From Bacillus sp. FJAT-28004 (GTDB taxonomy: Bacteria > Bacillota > Bacilli > Paenibacillales > Paenibacillaceae): DNA of 64,000 nt. This document shows positions 8,800 through 18,183 of this stretch, in pieces. The stretch covers positions 377,037 to 441,036 of the forward strand of contig NZ_LGHP01000002.1 of NCBI RefSeq assembly GCF_001280845.1. Direction: 5' to 3'. The translations under genes and the position numbers were made by a program. Numbering within the stretch: position 1 is the first letter of the stretch; each line of letters begins with the position of its first letter. Under the pieces are notes generated by a model. That model was not told the origin of the DNA. It ran no database searches and worked only from the letters and a program-made list of their open reading frames with translations.

Positions 8800-10092
8800 A
8801 TGGGGATTCGGATAGATTTTAATGAATCTGCTGCGTACTGCAATTTTGATTATTTACCTGAAGGCTTAGAAGAAAAATATAAACGTTATGAACAAGGTAA
8901 TAAGACCATACTCATTCCACGCTCGTTTTTATCTGATATTTTTGAGCAATACCAACTCCCTCAGCATACGAAGCAATTACTGACTTACGGGATTGAAGCT
9001 ATTGAAAATGATCCAGTATTATTGCATTTCACAACATTTTTAGTGGAAGATATGTGCTCTGCGCGTAATCGTTGTGATGAAGACTTTTATACGAATATAA
9101 CTCCGGGATGTTTGAAGCAATATGGAGATTTGTATTCCTTTCTTTTGCTGCTTGCTTGCGTTATCCCTTCTATGGAAATTTTGGAAAATCGCGGTATCCC
9201 TAGCGAGTATTACGAGAAGATACCTCATCAGCCCCTTAAGGCTCAATTAGAAAAATTAGTTGTACATGGCGATTCTAAAGTTCATGACTTTCCGTGGGAT
9301 ATGAATTTTTATACTTGTTCCATATTTCGATTAGATAGATTTCTGTTTATACCCTATCGATTTGAAGATCCTTTTACCATATATCGTCATGTACACACGC
9401 AAGAAGTTATTGCACTTCGGCATGCGGGAGAAGAGTTTCGAAGCGATGGTCAAAGAAATGGAATCAATGATGTTTTTGATCACCTAGGACAGTTCACTTC
9501 GAAATGGGACGAAAATGCTGATTGCATCATAGCTAATCGAATTAATCCAATGGGATTTGTTGAAAGAGAAACGACTTCTATTGTAAAGAAGGAATGGGAA
9601 CCGGTTCTTCAGACAGGGGATACCCTTTTAGCGCTTCATATTCCATCTGGGTCCGGTTATACACCCGACAGGCTAAAAAATTCAATGACATTGGCAATCA
9701 AATTATACGCCCAATATTATCCTGAGCTATCCCTAAAAGGCTTCTGGAGCGCAAGCTGGCTTTATGATACTAGACTATCTCTTATATTAGACAATGATAA
9801 AAGCAATATCGTGCAAGTCCAAAGACAGTTTTATAATTATCCAACATTTGAAGGGGACGGCATGCTGCGTTACGAAGCCTTTGGAGACCGGGAGGCAGAT
9901 CCTGTCCAGAGCCCTGACCAATTAACAACTTCGTTGCAAAAAGCAGCTGCGGAGTATATGAAGACTGGAGCCCGATTTAATACATTAAGCATGATTGTTT
10001 TGAAGGAAGAAATCGAAAAGATTGGAAGTATGCCTTATATATCAGCTGCAGATATAGAAAAATTTCTTAAGACAGTAGACAGCCATTTATAA
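8800..10092 (+). CDS. GNAT-like acyltransferase (NAT_N/GNAT_C-type), function unknown
   Basis: A 430-residue cytoplasmic protein. Its pattern matches the two-part N-acyltransferase family found in Bacillota: an alpha-helical N-terminal part (~1-150) and a C-terminal GNAT-like part with DTLLALHIPSGSGYTPDRL near residue 280, FWSASWLYDTRLSLIL and NIVQVQRQFYNYP, which resemble the conserved ALHIP-x-G, SWL-x-D-x-L and FQ-x-F blocks of that group. Such proteins are presumed to use acyl-CoA donors, but no acceptor is established. It sits 7 nt after the glycosidase gene and 13 nt before a paralogue of that glycosidase, so the acceptor may be an amino sugar from the same glycan; that is inference. Family assignment is from memory of conserved motifs. 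Confidence 0.55.
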   Translation: MGIRIDFNESAAYCNFDYLPEGLEEKYKRYEQGNKTILIPRSFLSDIFEQYQLPQHTKQLLTYGIEAIENDPVLLHFTTFLVEDMCSARNRCDEDFYTNITPGCLKQYGDLYSFLLLLACVIPSMEILENRGIPSEYYEKIPHQPLKAQLEKLVVHGDSKVHDFPWDMNFYTCSIFRLDRFLFIPYRFEDPFTIYRHVHTQEVIALRHAGEEFRSDGQRNGINDVFDHLGQFTSKWDENADCIIANRINPMGFVERETTSIVKKEWEPVLQTGDTLLALHIPSGSGYTPDRLKNSMTLAIKLYAQYYPELSLKGFWSASWLYDTRLSLILDNDKSNIVQVQRQFYNYPTFEGDGMLRYEAFGDREADPVQSPDQLTTSLQKAAAEYMKTGARFNTLSMIVLKEEIEKIGSMPYISAADIEKFLKTVDSHL

Positions 10093-10105
10093 GGGAGGTA
10101 ATTGG

Positions 10106-11191
10106 ATGGGTAAATATTCGCTTGAAAACTACGAGAAGTATAAAGCAATAAAAGTTCGGCCTTATCCATTACCGAGGAATGAAAAAAATTCAGGAAATGG
10201 ACAGTTTCAATATGTTTCATTTTCATGGAGAGATCTGGAGCCAACGAGAGGAGAGTATAGACTCGAGCAGGTGAATGAAGCACTTAACACAGCAAGTAAT
10301 CCTATACTTGTACTAAAGCCAGACTTACCTTTATGGGTAAAAGGCCATGCTAATGATTGTTTTGCGGCCCTTATAAGAAAAGTGGGGAGTTATATAGATT
10401 CAGACAGTCGCCTTCTGGGCGTTTTTATATCGACAATGGCTGATGGCAAGGAAGAATGGAATGCCTATATGGATTCGTTTGAAGTCCTGACTCTTCTTGC
10501 TGATCTGCACAATTTTAGACTGATTCAGTATTTAAGAGAACATGGCCGAGGGTTTGGGTTACTGGTAAAGTGCAGCGAAGATAATTGGATAGCATGCTGC
10601 GAAGCATTTGCCAAACAGAAGCTGCAACAGGTATGGAAGAGTTACCCGGTTGTCCTTCTTAATACCGATAACGTATGTGGTCCTAATATTAGACGTGAGG
10701 CACACCGATGGCATGTAAGCCTTTCCAATTTGAAAATAGAGCTTGGATATAACCTTGCTCTACGTAGGCTGACTTATCCAGAGACCGTTTCAAGTCATGG
10801 CAGCTTGCCGCTTCGATTCTGGTTTGTTAACACAGGGATCTCTAGGATTTACCGTGAATTTAGTCTATGGGTGAAATTGGAGCAAGGGGATGTATCCTAT
10901 GAACTCTCCATGCATGCTGCAACACAAACATGGTTAACGGGAGACCTTGTCCATAACGAAATTATACAATTGCCGGAAATGCAGCCGGGGAATTACACAT
11001 TAAGCATAGCATTATTTTATAAAGACCGATCCTATATCCATCTAAATATACAAAACAACGAACAGGATGGGTACTATGAGGCGGGGATTGTAAAAGTCGA
11101 AATAACAAGTGAAGATCCACTTTTGAATATATGGGATATGTACTATCCGGAAGGATATTATCCACTGGAAGACCCTAAAGTACCGGAGTAG
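10106..11191 (+). CDS. DUF4832-like protein, apparently non-catalytic paralogue of the first operon gene
   Basis: A 361-residue cytoplasmic protein with GGGAGG well placed before ATG 10106. It shares with the 7458 product the segment FQYVSFSWRDLEPTRGEYRL (there SVRWRDIEVAKGVYRW) and the C-terminal beta-sandwich (FELRKFTYDAEV there, LALRRLTYPETV here; NTGISRIYREFSLWVKL). The middle is ~85 residues shorter. Where the first protein has Glu in GAWGEGG and LFEACW, this one has FISTMADGKE and LLNTDNVCG, so neither catalytic glutamate seems kept. It may be a binding or regulatory partner of the active enzyme, or act on a different chemistry. No signal peptide. Confidence 0.55.
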   Translation: MGKYSLENYEKYKAIKVRPYPLPRNEKNSGNGQFQYVSFSWRDLEPTRGEYRLEQVNEALNTASNPILVLKPDLPLWVKGHANDCFAALIRKVGSYIDSDSRLLGVFISTMADGKEEWNAYMDSFEVLTLLADLHNFRLIQYLREHGRGFGLLVKCSEDNWIACCEAFAKQKLQQVWKSYPVVLLNTDNVCGPNIRREAHRWHVSLSNLKIELGYNLALRRLTYPETVSSHGSLPLRFWFVNTGISRIYREFSLWVKLEQGDVSYELSMHAATQTWLTGDLVHNEIIQLPEMQPGNYTLSIALFYKDRSYIHLNIQNNEQDGYYEAGIVKVEITSEDPLLNIWDMYYPEGYYPLEDPKVPE

Positions 11192-11238
11192 AAATAGAGA
11201 GTGTCTTGGATAAAAATCATACGTTGGAGGTAGTTGAT

Positions 11239-12522
11239 TTGAAATTAGCATTAATCGGAGCAGGGCAAAGAGGTATGATTTACTCAGAGTACGCGAGCAA
11301 ACGTGCAGAAATTGTTGCGGTAGTTGAACCGAATGAAGCCAGAAGAAAGGCTGCGGCAGATGAGTTTGGAATCCCTATGGAGAAACAATTTGAATCTGCA
11401 GATGAATTTTATAGTTTAGGAAAGATTTGCGATGCCCTTATTATTTCTTCTATGGACAGAGACCATTATTCGCAGACTATGGAGGCGCTTGACCTTGGTT
11501 ATGACATTCTTTTGGAAAAACCAATTTCACCGAGCCCTGAGGAATGTTTAAGAATACAACAAAAAGCGAATGAAAAAGGTCGTAAAGTTATCGTTTGTCA
11601 TGTACTCCGATATACAAATTTCTTTGCGGAAATAAAGAAAATCATTGATAGCCATGAGCTGGGAAAGGTAATAACCATTCAGCATAATGAGAACGTTGGA
11701 AATTATCATATGGCTCATTCCTTTGTAAGGGGCAATTGGAGAAGAAGCGACCTAGCAAGCCCGATCATTATGCAGAAGTCCTGCCATGACATGGATATTC
11801 TATCCTGGCTAGTAGACAGTGATGCGAAGCGGATTTCTTCTTACGGTGACCTAACTTATTTTAAAGAAGAGAATGCACCAGCTAATAGTTCTGATCGATG
11901 CTTAGACTGTAAAGTCGCTGCAGATTGCCGATTCGATGCAAGAAAAGCATATCTCCCAATAAGAGGCCAATGGCCGGCAACAACTATTTCGGTGGATCAG
12001 ACAGAAGATGGATTGTTGAAGGCTTTAGAAACAAGCGCGTACGGACGCTGTGTTTATCGATCTGATAATAATGTTTGTGATCATCAGGCGACCATTATTG
12101 AGTTTAAAAATGGTGTCACGGTAACTTTTAATTTAAGCGGATTTACCAATAAAATGTATCGAACGATTAAAATTATGTGCGAGCATGGAGAAATTAGAGG
12201 TGATGATAGCTTAAATAGCATTGAAGTAACGCGTTTCACATCTAATATGTCTGAACAATATGAGCACACCGTGATCCGGCCAGCTGCCATGAATGGCGGA
12301 CATAATGGCGGGGATACAGGACTGATGATCGATTTCTTGGACAATTTAGAAAATGAGGACAGCAACAGCAGATCTTCCATTGATAGATCAGTAGAAAGTC
12401 ACATTATGGCCTATGCAGCGGAGAGAGCAAGGGTTACAGGTATGGTGATTGATATCGATCTTTTAAAGCAAGAGCTGCAAGAAACATTACGGGATAGCCG
12501 CTCGATAACGATGCAAAGGTAG
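11239..12522 (+). CDS. Gfo/Idh/MocA-family NAD(P)-dependent oxidoreductase
   Basis: A 427-residue cytoplasmic oxidoreductase. TTG at 11239 is the likely start: GGAGG at 11226-11230 is 8 nt upstream, and the protein then begins directly with the Rossmann strand LKLALIGAGQRG. The family hallmarks are the Gly-x-Gly motif, EVVEPN-like end of strand 2 (VVEPNEARR), and LLEKPISPSPEEC with the conserved Lys-Pro. A cysteine group, RCLDCKVAADCRF near residue 225 with another Cys-x-x-x-x-His downstream (NNVCDH), may hold a structural metal and is common in one subgroup of this family. It would oxidise or reduce a sugar or sugar derivative released by the upstream enzymes. Next gene follows within 8 nt. 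Confidence 0.85.
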   Translation: MKLALIGAGQRGMIYSEYASKRAEIVAVVEPNEARRKAAADEFGIPMEKQFESADEFYSLGKICDALIISSMDRDHYSQTMEALDLGYDILLEKPISPSPEECLRIQQKANEKGRKVIVCHVLRYTNFFAEIKKIIDSHELGKVITIQHNENVGNYHMAHSFVRGNWRRSDLASPIIMQKSCHDMDILSWLVDSDAKRISSYGDLTYFKEENAPANSSDRCLDCKVAADCRFDARKAYLPIRGQWPATTISVDQTEDGLLKALETSAYGRCVYRSDNNVCDHQATIIEFKNGVTVTFNLSGFTNKMYRTIKIMCEHGEIRGDDSLNSIEVTRFTSNMSEQYEHTVIRPAAMNGGHNGGDTGLMIDFLDNLENEDSNSRSSIDRSVESHIMAYAAERARVTGMVIDIDLLKQELQETLRDSRSITMQR

Positions 12523-12529
12523 TGATGTA

Positions 12530-13456
12530 ATGAGTTTAAAGGTGAAAGGATTTCTATATGAAATAAAGAAAAACAGAATATTGTATCTCATGTGCGTGCC
12601 TGCTCTTATTGTGCTAATCATGTTCAGTTATATCCCTTTTGCAGGGATATGGATGGCATTTACCGATTTTAATGTCGTTGACGGAATATTTGGCAGTAAA
12701 TTTGTGGGTCTGGATAATTTCACCTACTTTTTTTCTAAAAACAGCATGGGGTGGAAGGTTACTTATAACACCTTATACATTAACTTTTTCAGCCTTATAT
12801 TAGGCATTATTGTTCCAGTCAGTATTGCCGTTTTCTTAAACGAGATACGCAATAAAGCATTCAGAAGAGTAGCTCAAAGCATGATGTTTTTTCCATATTT
12901 CATATCGTGGGTTGTAGTTGGAGCTATACTCTACGGGATATTCTCAACGGATGTAGGTGTTGCTAATAATATCTTGGAGTTCTTTGGGGCAGATCCGATC
13001 AGATGGTATTCAGAACCAAAGTATTGGAAATGGATTATTATTCTTTCGAGTGTCTGGAAGTGGAGCGGGTATAGTTCTATTCTTTATATGGCTGCAATGG
13101 CTAACTTTGATGGAAGCTTGTATGAAGCAGCTAAAGTAGATGGCGCTAATAAACTGCAGCGTATTGTTTCCTTAACGATTCCTATGTTAAAACCGACAAT
13201 CATTGTCTTAACATTACTGAGTGTTGGACGGATCTTTTATGGTGACTTTGGAATGATTTATGGCATTGTCGGTAATAACCCGGTATTAATTGACGAGGTG
13301 ACGGTAATCGATACCTATGTTTACCAGTCTATGCGTACATTGGGCTTTTCTTATTCGACTGCAATCGGATTATTTCAGTCACTCATGGGATTAATTCTAA
13401 TTACTGCAGCAAATAAATCGGCTAAGAAAATAAACGATGGAGAGGGTCTATTTTAA
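12530..13456 (+). CDS. ABC sugar importer permease (CUT1, LplB-like)
   Basis: A 308-residue inner-membrane permease with six predicted helices. The EAA loop that docks the ATPase is EAAKVDGANKLQRIVSLTIP. The N-terminus (NRILYLMCVPALIVLIMFSY) is typical of the LplB/YtcP group, whose importers take up oligosaccharides. It pairs with the next gene, 2 nt away. No ATP-binding subunit is present in the operon; a shared MsmX-type ATPase encoded elsewhere is usual for these systems. Confidence 0.9.
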   Translation: MSLKVKGFLYEIKKNRILYLMCVPALIVLIMFSYIPFAGIWMAFTDFNVVDGIFGSKFVGLDNFTYFFSKNSMGWKVTYNTLYINFFSLILGIIVPVSIAVFLNEIRNKAFRRVAQSMMFFPYFISWVVVGAILYGIFSTDVGVANNILEFFGADPIRWYSEPKYWKWIIILSSVWKWSGYSSILYMAAMANFDGSLYEAAKVDGANKLQRIVSLTIPMLKPTIIVLTLLSVGRIFYGDFGMIYGIVGNNPVLIDEVTVIDTYVYQSMRTLGFSYSTAIGLFQSLMGLILITAANKSAKKINDGEGLF

Positions 13457-13458
13457 TA

Positions 13459-14352
13459 ATGGAAACTAATCGATTGCTTGGTGATAGACTCGTAAAGAGC
13501 TTGGCCTACTGTTTTATTAGCTTATTTGCACTCGTTTGTCTATACCCTCTTGTATTAACACTTAGCGTCTCCTTTTCCTCTGAACAGGAAATTGTTAGAA
13601 ATGGCTATTCAATTATCCCTCTTACTCCGAGTTTGGATACGTATAAATATATATATGTTAATAGTGGAATGAAGATATTGAAATCTTATGGTGTAACCAT
13701 CTTTGTAACCGTAGTTGGCACCGTAAGCGCATTGCTGATTACAAGTATGATTGCATTCTCGATATCCATAAAAAAGCTGAGATATCGTAACATAATCGCA
13801 TTTATCAGTAATTTTACGATTATTTTTTCAGCAGGCTTGATTCCATGGTATATGGTTAGCGTGAATTATTATGGATTGAAAAACAGTATTTTGGCATTAA
13901 TCCTTCCTTCTGTTTTTAGCGTTTGGAATATGTTTTTGATGCGTACGTATTTTTCAAGCATATCCCCGTCTTTATATGAAGCTGCGGAGATGGATGGAGC
14001 AAATTATTTTACTATTTATATTAAAATAGCCCTTCCTTTAAGCAAGACCGCGCTACTCACGGTGGGTTTAATGTATGCGCTTAATTATTGGAATGATTGG
14101 TGGAATGCACTCATCTTCATTAACGATAAAGATTTATTTCCGCTGCAATACTACCTCTACAATATCTTATCTAATGTAAATGCAATTAGCTCCGGCCGTA
14201 TTCCATCAGGGGCTTCAGGCAACATCACGCTGCCCGCAGAAACCGTGAAGATGGCTATAACCGTTATCACAATTGGCCCTATTATTTTCTTATTTCCTTT
14301 CATTCAAAAGTATTTCGTTCATGGTATTATGGCTGGCGCCGTAAAGGAATAA
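13459..14352 (+). CDS. ABC sugar importer permease (CUT1, LplC/YtcP-like)
   Basis: A 297-residue partner permease, six predicted helices, EAA loop EAAEMDGANYFTIYIKIALP. The C-terminus FVHGIMAGAVKE is the typical ending of LplC/YtcP-type permeases. Translationally coupled to the previous gene and followed after 66 nt by the binding protein gene. Confidence 0.9.
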   Translation: METNRLLGDRLVKSLAYCFISLFALVCLYPLVLTLSVSFSSEQEIVRNGYSIIPLTPSLDTYKYIYVNSGMKILKSYGVTIFVTVVGTVSALLITSMIAFSISIKKLRYRNIIAFISNFTIIFSAGLIPWYMVSVNYYGLKNSILALILPSVFSVWNMFLMRTYFSSISPSLYEAAEMDGANYFTIYIKIALPLSKTALLTVGLMYALNYWNDWWNALIFINDKDLFPLQYYLYNILSNVNAISSGRIPSGASGNITLPAETVKMAITVITIGPIIFLFPFIQKYFVHGIMAGAVKE

Positions 14353-14418
14353 GCGATAGATGGTTTGCAGCCTATCAAGGCTTTACATATAGTAACCATT
14401 TTATAGGGAGGGTTATCA

Positions 14419-15876
14419 ATGAAAACAAGGAAAATGCTTATCATTTTGGTGTTAATGCTAGTGTCAATTTCTATACTAGCAGCCTGCAGTGACAAAAAAG
14501 AGACTGAGGGGAAGCTCGAAACACTCACCATTTTGTACCCTGGGGACGAAAATGATCGTATGACTGAATTTCTTCAAAATGAATTTTCAGAGAAGATGGC
14601 AACTGATCTTGGATTAAAGGTGAAAGTTATATTTGTACCATGGTCCCAATATTGGGAGCAAAAAGATATCATGCTGGCTGCAAATGAACCTATTGATCTC
14701 TACTGGGATGGCCTTCCTGACCTCTCCACCATTGTTAATAAGAAGCAAAGTATGCCGCTAGATGATCTAATTAAGGAATATGGTCAAGATATGCTTAAAG
14801 TGTTACCAATGGAACAGTTTCAAGGTGCAGTAATTGATGGTAAAATTCAAGGCATTCCATCTGCATATGCTCCATCCTCTGCGATGTATCAACTGGTAGC
14901 TGTACGTCAGGATATACTAGAGGCAGTTGGCATGAGCGAAGTGAAAACAGCTGATGATCTGAAAGAGTTTGCAACAAGGGCGGCAAAAAAGTTTCCGGAA
15001 ATGAAAGGGCCTGCTGATATTGTCTTCAAACCTCTAACCAGGTATTTTACCGAAGAGCAATATAACTGGATTGCAGTAGAAGATTTAGTTGTATTCGGGG
15101 AAGACAGCAAAAAGGCTTATAGTTATTATGAGACGGAGGCTTTTCAGAAAGTAGCAAAATTTAACCGCAGCATGTACGATGCAGGGCTATATTCGGAGGA
15201 TCTGACCATTAAATATAATGAAAGAGACTCTCGCATGCAGACAGGTTTATATTTATGGGTTGAAGGATCTCTAGGTAAGGAAATGGAAATTATTGATGCA
15301 ATAAAGGCCAATGCACCGGATGCTAGAGTTAAAACTTATCTTTTGGCAGATGATAAACCTCGTTATATTACAGCAACAGGCGGAGAAGTTCTAGGCGTAC
15401 CTGTAACTGCCCCAAATCCAGAAGGTGCTATCAAATTTGTGAATTGGATTTATAAATCCAAAGAAAATTATCAATTAGCACTCTATGGTGTTGAAGGCAA
15501 GGACTACGAGATAATAGATGGAAGAATCAAAAAGCTGAGCGCAAATGAGTTTTTCTATGAATGGATGTTTAGAAACCAAAACTATCAAATGTTTGGACCT
15601 GATGTAGCACAAGAGTCCATAGATAATTATAAAAGCTGGGATGATAAGGCGATATTATCCGCTTCGCTCGGCTTCCGATTTAATAATGAGAAAGTAAAAT
15701 TGATTGAAACTGCCCTGAAAGAAGTCGCGGGCAAGGACTTAGCTGCTATACGCTCAGGTTTTGTGGACTTTGAAACGGGATATCCGAAGGCTATTAAGAA
15801 GCTAAAAGCAGCAGGGATCGATGAATACGTAGCTGAGATACAGCGTCAGCTGAATGAGTTTTTGGCTAGTAAATAA
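14419..15876 (+). CDS. Extracellular sugar-binding lipoprotein of the ABC importer
   Basis: A 485-residue solute-binding lipoprotein. GGGAGGG precedes ATG 14419; the signal peptide ends with lipobox ILAAC near residue 22. The mature part (LETLTILYPGDENDRMTEFL) resembles LplA/DUF3502-type oligosaccharide-binding proteins of Paenibacillus and Bacillus rather than the shorter maltose-type ones, in keeping with the LplBC-like permeases. Last gene of the operon that begins at 7458; a terminator lies ~150 nt downstream. Confidence 0.88.
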   Translation: MKTRKMLIILVLMLVSISILAACSDKKETEGKLETLTILYPGDENDRMTEFLQNEFSEKMATDLGLKVKVIFVPWSQYWEQKDIMLAANEPIDLYWDGLPDLSTIVNKKQSMPLDDLIKEYGQDMLKVLPMEQFQGAVIDGKIQGIPSAYAPSSAMYQLVAVRQDILEAVGMSEVKTADDLKEFATRAAKKFPEMKGPADIVFKPLTRYFTEEQYNWIAVEDLVVFGEDSKKAYSYYETEAFQKVAKFNRSMYDAGLYSEDLTIKYNERDSRMQTGLYLWVEGSLGKEMEIIDAIKANAPDARVKTYLLADDKPRYITATGGEVLGVPVTAPNPEGAIKFVNWIYKSKENYQLALYGVEGKDYEIIDGRIKKLSANEFFYEWMFRNQNYQMFGPDVAQESIDNYKSWDDKAILSASLGFRFNNEKVKLIETALKEVAGKDLAAIRSGFVDFETGYPKAIKKLKAAGIDEYVAEIQRQLNEFLASK

Positions 15877-16027
15877 AGAGATATAATGTTTTCAACTTGG
15901 GATATCGCGGAGTTATGTGTTGCGGATTAAGAAGAGGGCGCTTAAGAAGCTTTACCATGAGTTTTATAAGGCGAAAGAGATGAGCGGTTATTTAGTATTG
16001 TTGTTTTAAGTTCAAACGTAGACTCAA

Positions 16028-16058
16028 TGGCCACGTCTTTGGAACGTGGCTTTTTTTT
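16028..16058 (+). terminator. Terminator of the 7.5-15.9 kb operon
   Basis: GCCACGT pairs with ACGTGGC across an 7-nt loop (16030-16050), followed by T8. The 150 nt before it contain a short open stretch that I could not assign. Confidence 0.85.
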
Positions 16059-16159
16059 GTTATTTTGCGAATTCTATGGGTTGAAAGAAATGAGCATCGC
16101 ATCGGGATAAGGAGAATGGCAGCGAGAAATGAAATGATTTCAAAGGTGTTAGCCTTTCT

Positions 16160-16915
16160 TTAAAGCAATTCACCGGCAAGTTCTCTGTACTGCTTCGGGG
16201 TTATCTCCGTTTCCCGCTTAAACAGGCTGCAAAACTGCGCATCTGTTGAAAAGCCGCATTCCATCGCGATAACCGATATTTGCAAGGGGGTATGCCTAAG
16301 CATTGTTTTGGCATGCTCGATCCTACGCTGCAAAATATATTGGCTGGGAGATAACCTGACCTTTTCCTTGAACAAATGACGAAACCGGTCGTAGCTATAA
16401 CCGGATTGGTCGGCAAGAGCTTGGAAGTCTATTTTCTGCATATAGTACTCATCAATGAAAGCCTGGGCGAATCGTATAATGTCATGGCGGCTATCTGCTT
16501 CTTGGGAGGGATAAGCCCGCAATACCTCCAAATATAGGCGAGAAATCATATTATCGAGCAATTGCTTATAGAATGGAGGTTTATCGCGAAGCTCTTTTGC
16601 CATCATTTGCATGAGGCCAAAAATAGGCCGTGACGGGGAATCTTGGTAGATCCCTTCTTTTAAGGGAGGATAGACGGTGCTGGTAAAGCCCGTAAACATA
16701 ACCTTCGACTGTTTGCCGTGCCGTTCATCGTGAGGCGTACAGGGTGCTATTATCGCATAATCACCTGCCTTGAAAGAATGCTCGGCTTTCCCGATTCGGG
16801 TTATCCCCTGACCACAGTCGTAATAGACCAGCTCGTAGCACTGATGGTGATGCAGCGCGATATGCTCATGCTTCGCTCTCGTTTCTTGATAAAAGAAGTC
16901 CAATGAGGCAGCCAT
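16160..16915 (-). CDS. AraC-family regulator with N-terminal cupin
   Basis: A 251-residue regulator. The N-terminal half is a cupin-type sensor (EHIALHHHQCYELVYYDCGQ, then GDYAIIAPCTPHDERHG). The C-terminal ~95 residues are the two-helix-turn-helix AraC domain: IDFQALADQSGYSYDRFRHLFK and ISVIAMECGFSTDAQFCSLFKRE. It is divergent from the nucleoside hydrolase at 17057 and probably controls it and perhaps the importer downstream. AGGAG lies just before the start. Confidence 0.88.
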   Translation of the reverse strand: MAASLDFFYQETRAKHEHIALHHHQCYELVYYDCGQGITRIGKAEHSFKAGDYAIIAPCTPHDERHGKQSKVMFTGFTSTVYPPLKEGIYQDSPSRPIFGLMQMMAKELRDKPPFYKQLLDNMISRLYLEVLRAYPSQEADSRHDIIRFAQAFIDEYYMQKIDFQALADQSGYSYDRFRHLFKEKVRLSPSQYILQRRIEHAKTMLRHTPLQISVIAMECGFSTDAQFCSLFKRETEITPKQYRELAGELL

Positions 16916-17056
16916 TCATAGCTCTCCTATCATAGTAGCCAATTTGTGATATAGAACAACCGTATAATGCTACTGCATGCTTGAAATTGTTTGTAAAATG
17001 AATTCATTATAGCATGGCTGAAAAGCCAATTCATTATATAGATGGAGGAAGAGTAT

Positions 17057-18037
17057 ATGGGTCTAAGTTTTCCGACATTATCCACTAATGAGCTGGTGCG
17101 CAAGTTGGAGGCTCCAGGCAGTAGAGTTAGAATGGTGCTCGATACCGATACTTTTAACGAGATCGACGACCAATTTGCGGTCATTTATGCGCTCTTGTCA
17201 CCAGAAAAAATAGAGCTTCAGGCTCTTTATGCAGCACCGTTCCATAATGAGCTCTCTACCGGACCGAAGGACGGGATGGATAAAAGCTATGAGGAGATCA
17301 TTCGCATTCTTAAGCTATTGAATCGAGAGGATGTCCCTGTCTATCGAGGCTCAGAAGCCTATTTGCCTGCTGCTAACTCGCCGATTCGCAGCGAGGCAGC
17401 GCTGAATTTAGTAGAGCGCGCAATGGCATGCGAGCCAAATGATCCATTATATGTAGTCGGAATCGGTGCCATTACGAATATTGCGAGTGCCATTCTGCTG
17501 GAGCCGCGAATCATCGAGCGCATCGTCGTGGTCTGGCTGGGCGGCCACGCAATGGATTGGCCTGACACGCGCGAGTTTAATCTTGCACAGGATCTCCACG
17601 CCTCAAGAACGTTGATGGACTGCGGCGTGCCTCTGGTTCTAATCCCCTGCATGGGAGTCGCTTCAAACCTGCGTACGACACTATCGGAGGTTAGAGATTA
17701 TGTAAAGCCTTCCGGCGCAATTGGAGAGTACCTCTATGAGACGTACAAAAACTGCAAAGATGATCATTTCGCCTATTCCAGAGTGATATGGGATATCTCG
17801 GTTATCGCTTGGCTGAATCAGCCAAAGTGGGTTCCTTCGCGGCTTATTCCAAGCCCAATCATTTCGGAGGACTTTCGCTGGAGCACGGATGGCACAAGAC
17901 ATTTGATACGCTGCGCAAGCTATATTGACCGTGACGCGGTATTTCAAGATCTGTTCTCCAAGCTTGCGCTAAGCAACTTGAATGGCGCTGAGCTTGATCT
18001 TGGCGTAAATGAACCGGGCGAGATTGACATCATTTGA
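17057..18037 (+). CDS. Inosine/uridine-preferring nucleoside hydrolase family protein
   Basis: A 326-residue cytoplasmic enzyme. Start ATG 17057 has GGAGG at 17044-17048, spacing 8; the ATG at 17042 is inside that site. The Ca2+-binding signature D-x-D-x(4)-DD is present as VLDTDTFNEIDDQFA near residue 30, then LYVVGIGAITNIASAI and, near the C-terminal side, the last metal ligand Asp in FNLAQDLHAS. The family cleaves the N-glycosidic bond of nucleosides to ribose and base. Members placed next to AraC regulators and sugar importers often have uncharacterised substrates, so the exact N- or O-glycoside is open. Confidence 0.88.
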   Translation: MGLSFPTLSTNELVRKLEAPGSRVRMVLDTDTFNEIDDQFAVIYALLSPEKIELQALYAAPFHNELSTGPKDGMDKSYEEIIRILKLLNREDVPVYRGSEAYLPAANSPIRSEAALNLVERAMACEPNDPLYVVGIGAITNIASAILLEPRIIERIVVVWLGGHAMDWPDTREFNLAQDLHASRTLMDCGVPLVLIPCMGVASNLRTTLSEVRDYVKPSGAIGEYLYETYKNCKDDHFAYSRVIWDISVIAWLNQPKWVPSRLIPSPIISEDFRWSTDGTRHLIRCASYIDRDAVFQDLFSKLALSNLNGAELDLGVNEPGEIDII

Positions 18038-18151
18038 TTTCGTATGAGTGCTCCGCTTGTAACCCTTCTTGACCGTCATATGCTGCAATCGGTGTTGCCG
18101 ACCAGCATCGGCGAGGTCAAGGCGCGAATTCCGGAAGTTAATCTACATCTT

Positions 18152-18183
18152 AAACCAAACGGAGAGATTACGTTTGGTTTTTT
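18152..18183 (+). terminator. Terminator after the nucleoside hydrolase
   Basis: AAACCAAACG pairs perfectly with CGTTTGGTTT across a 9-nt loop, followed by further T. It lies inside a short open frame (18044-18226), which argues against that frame being a gene. Confidence 0.85.
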
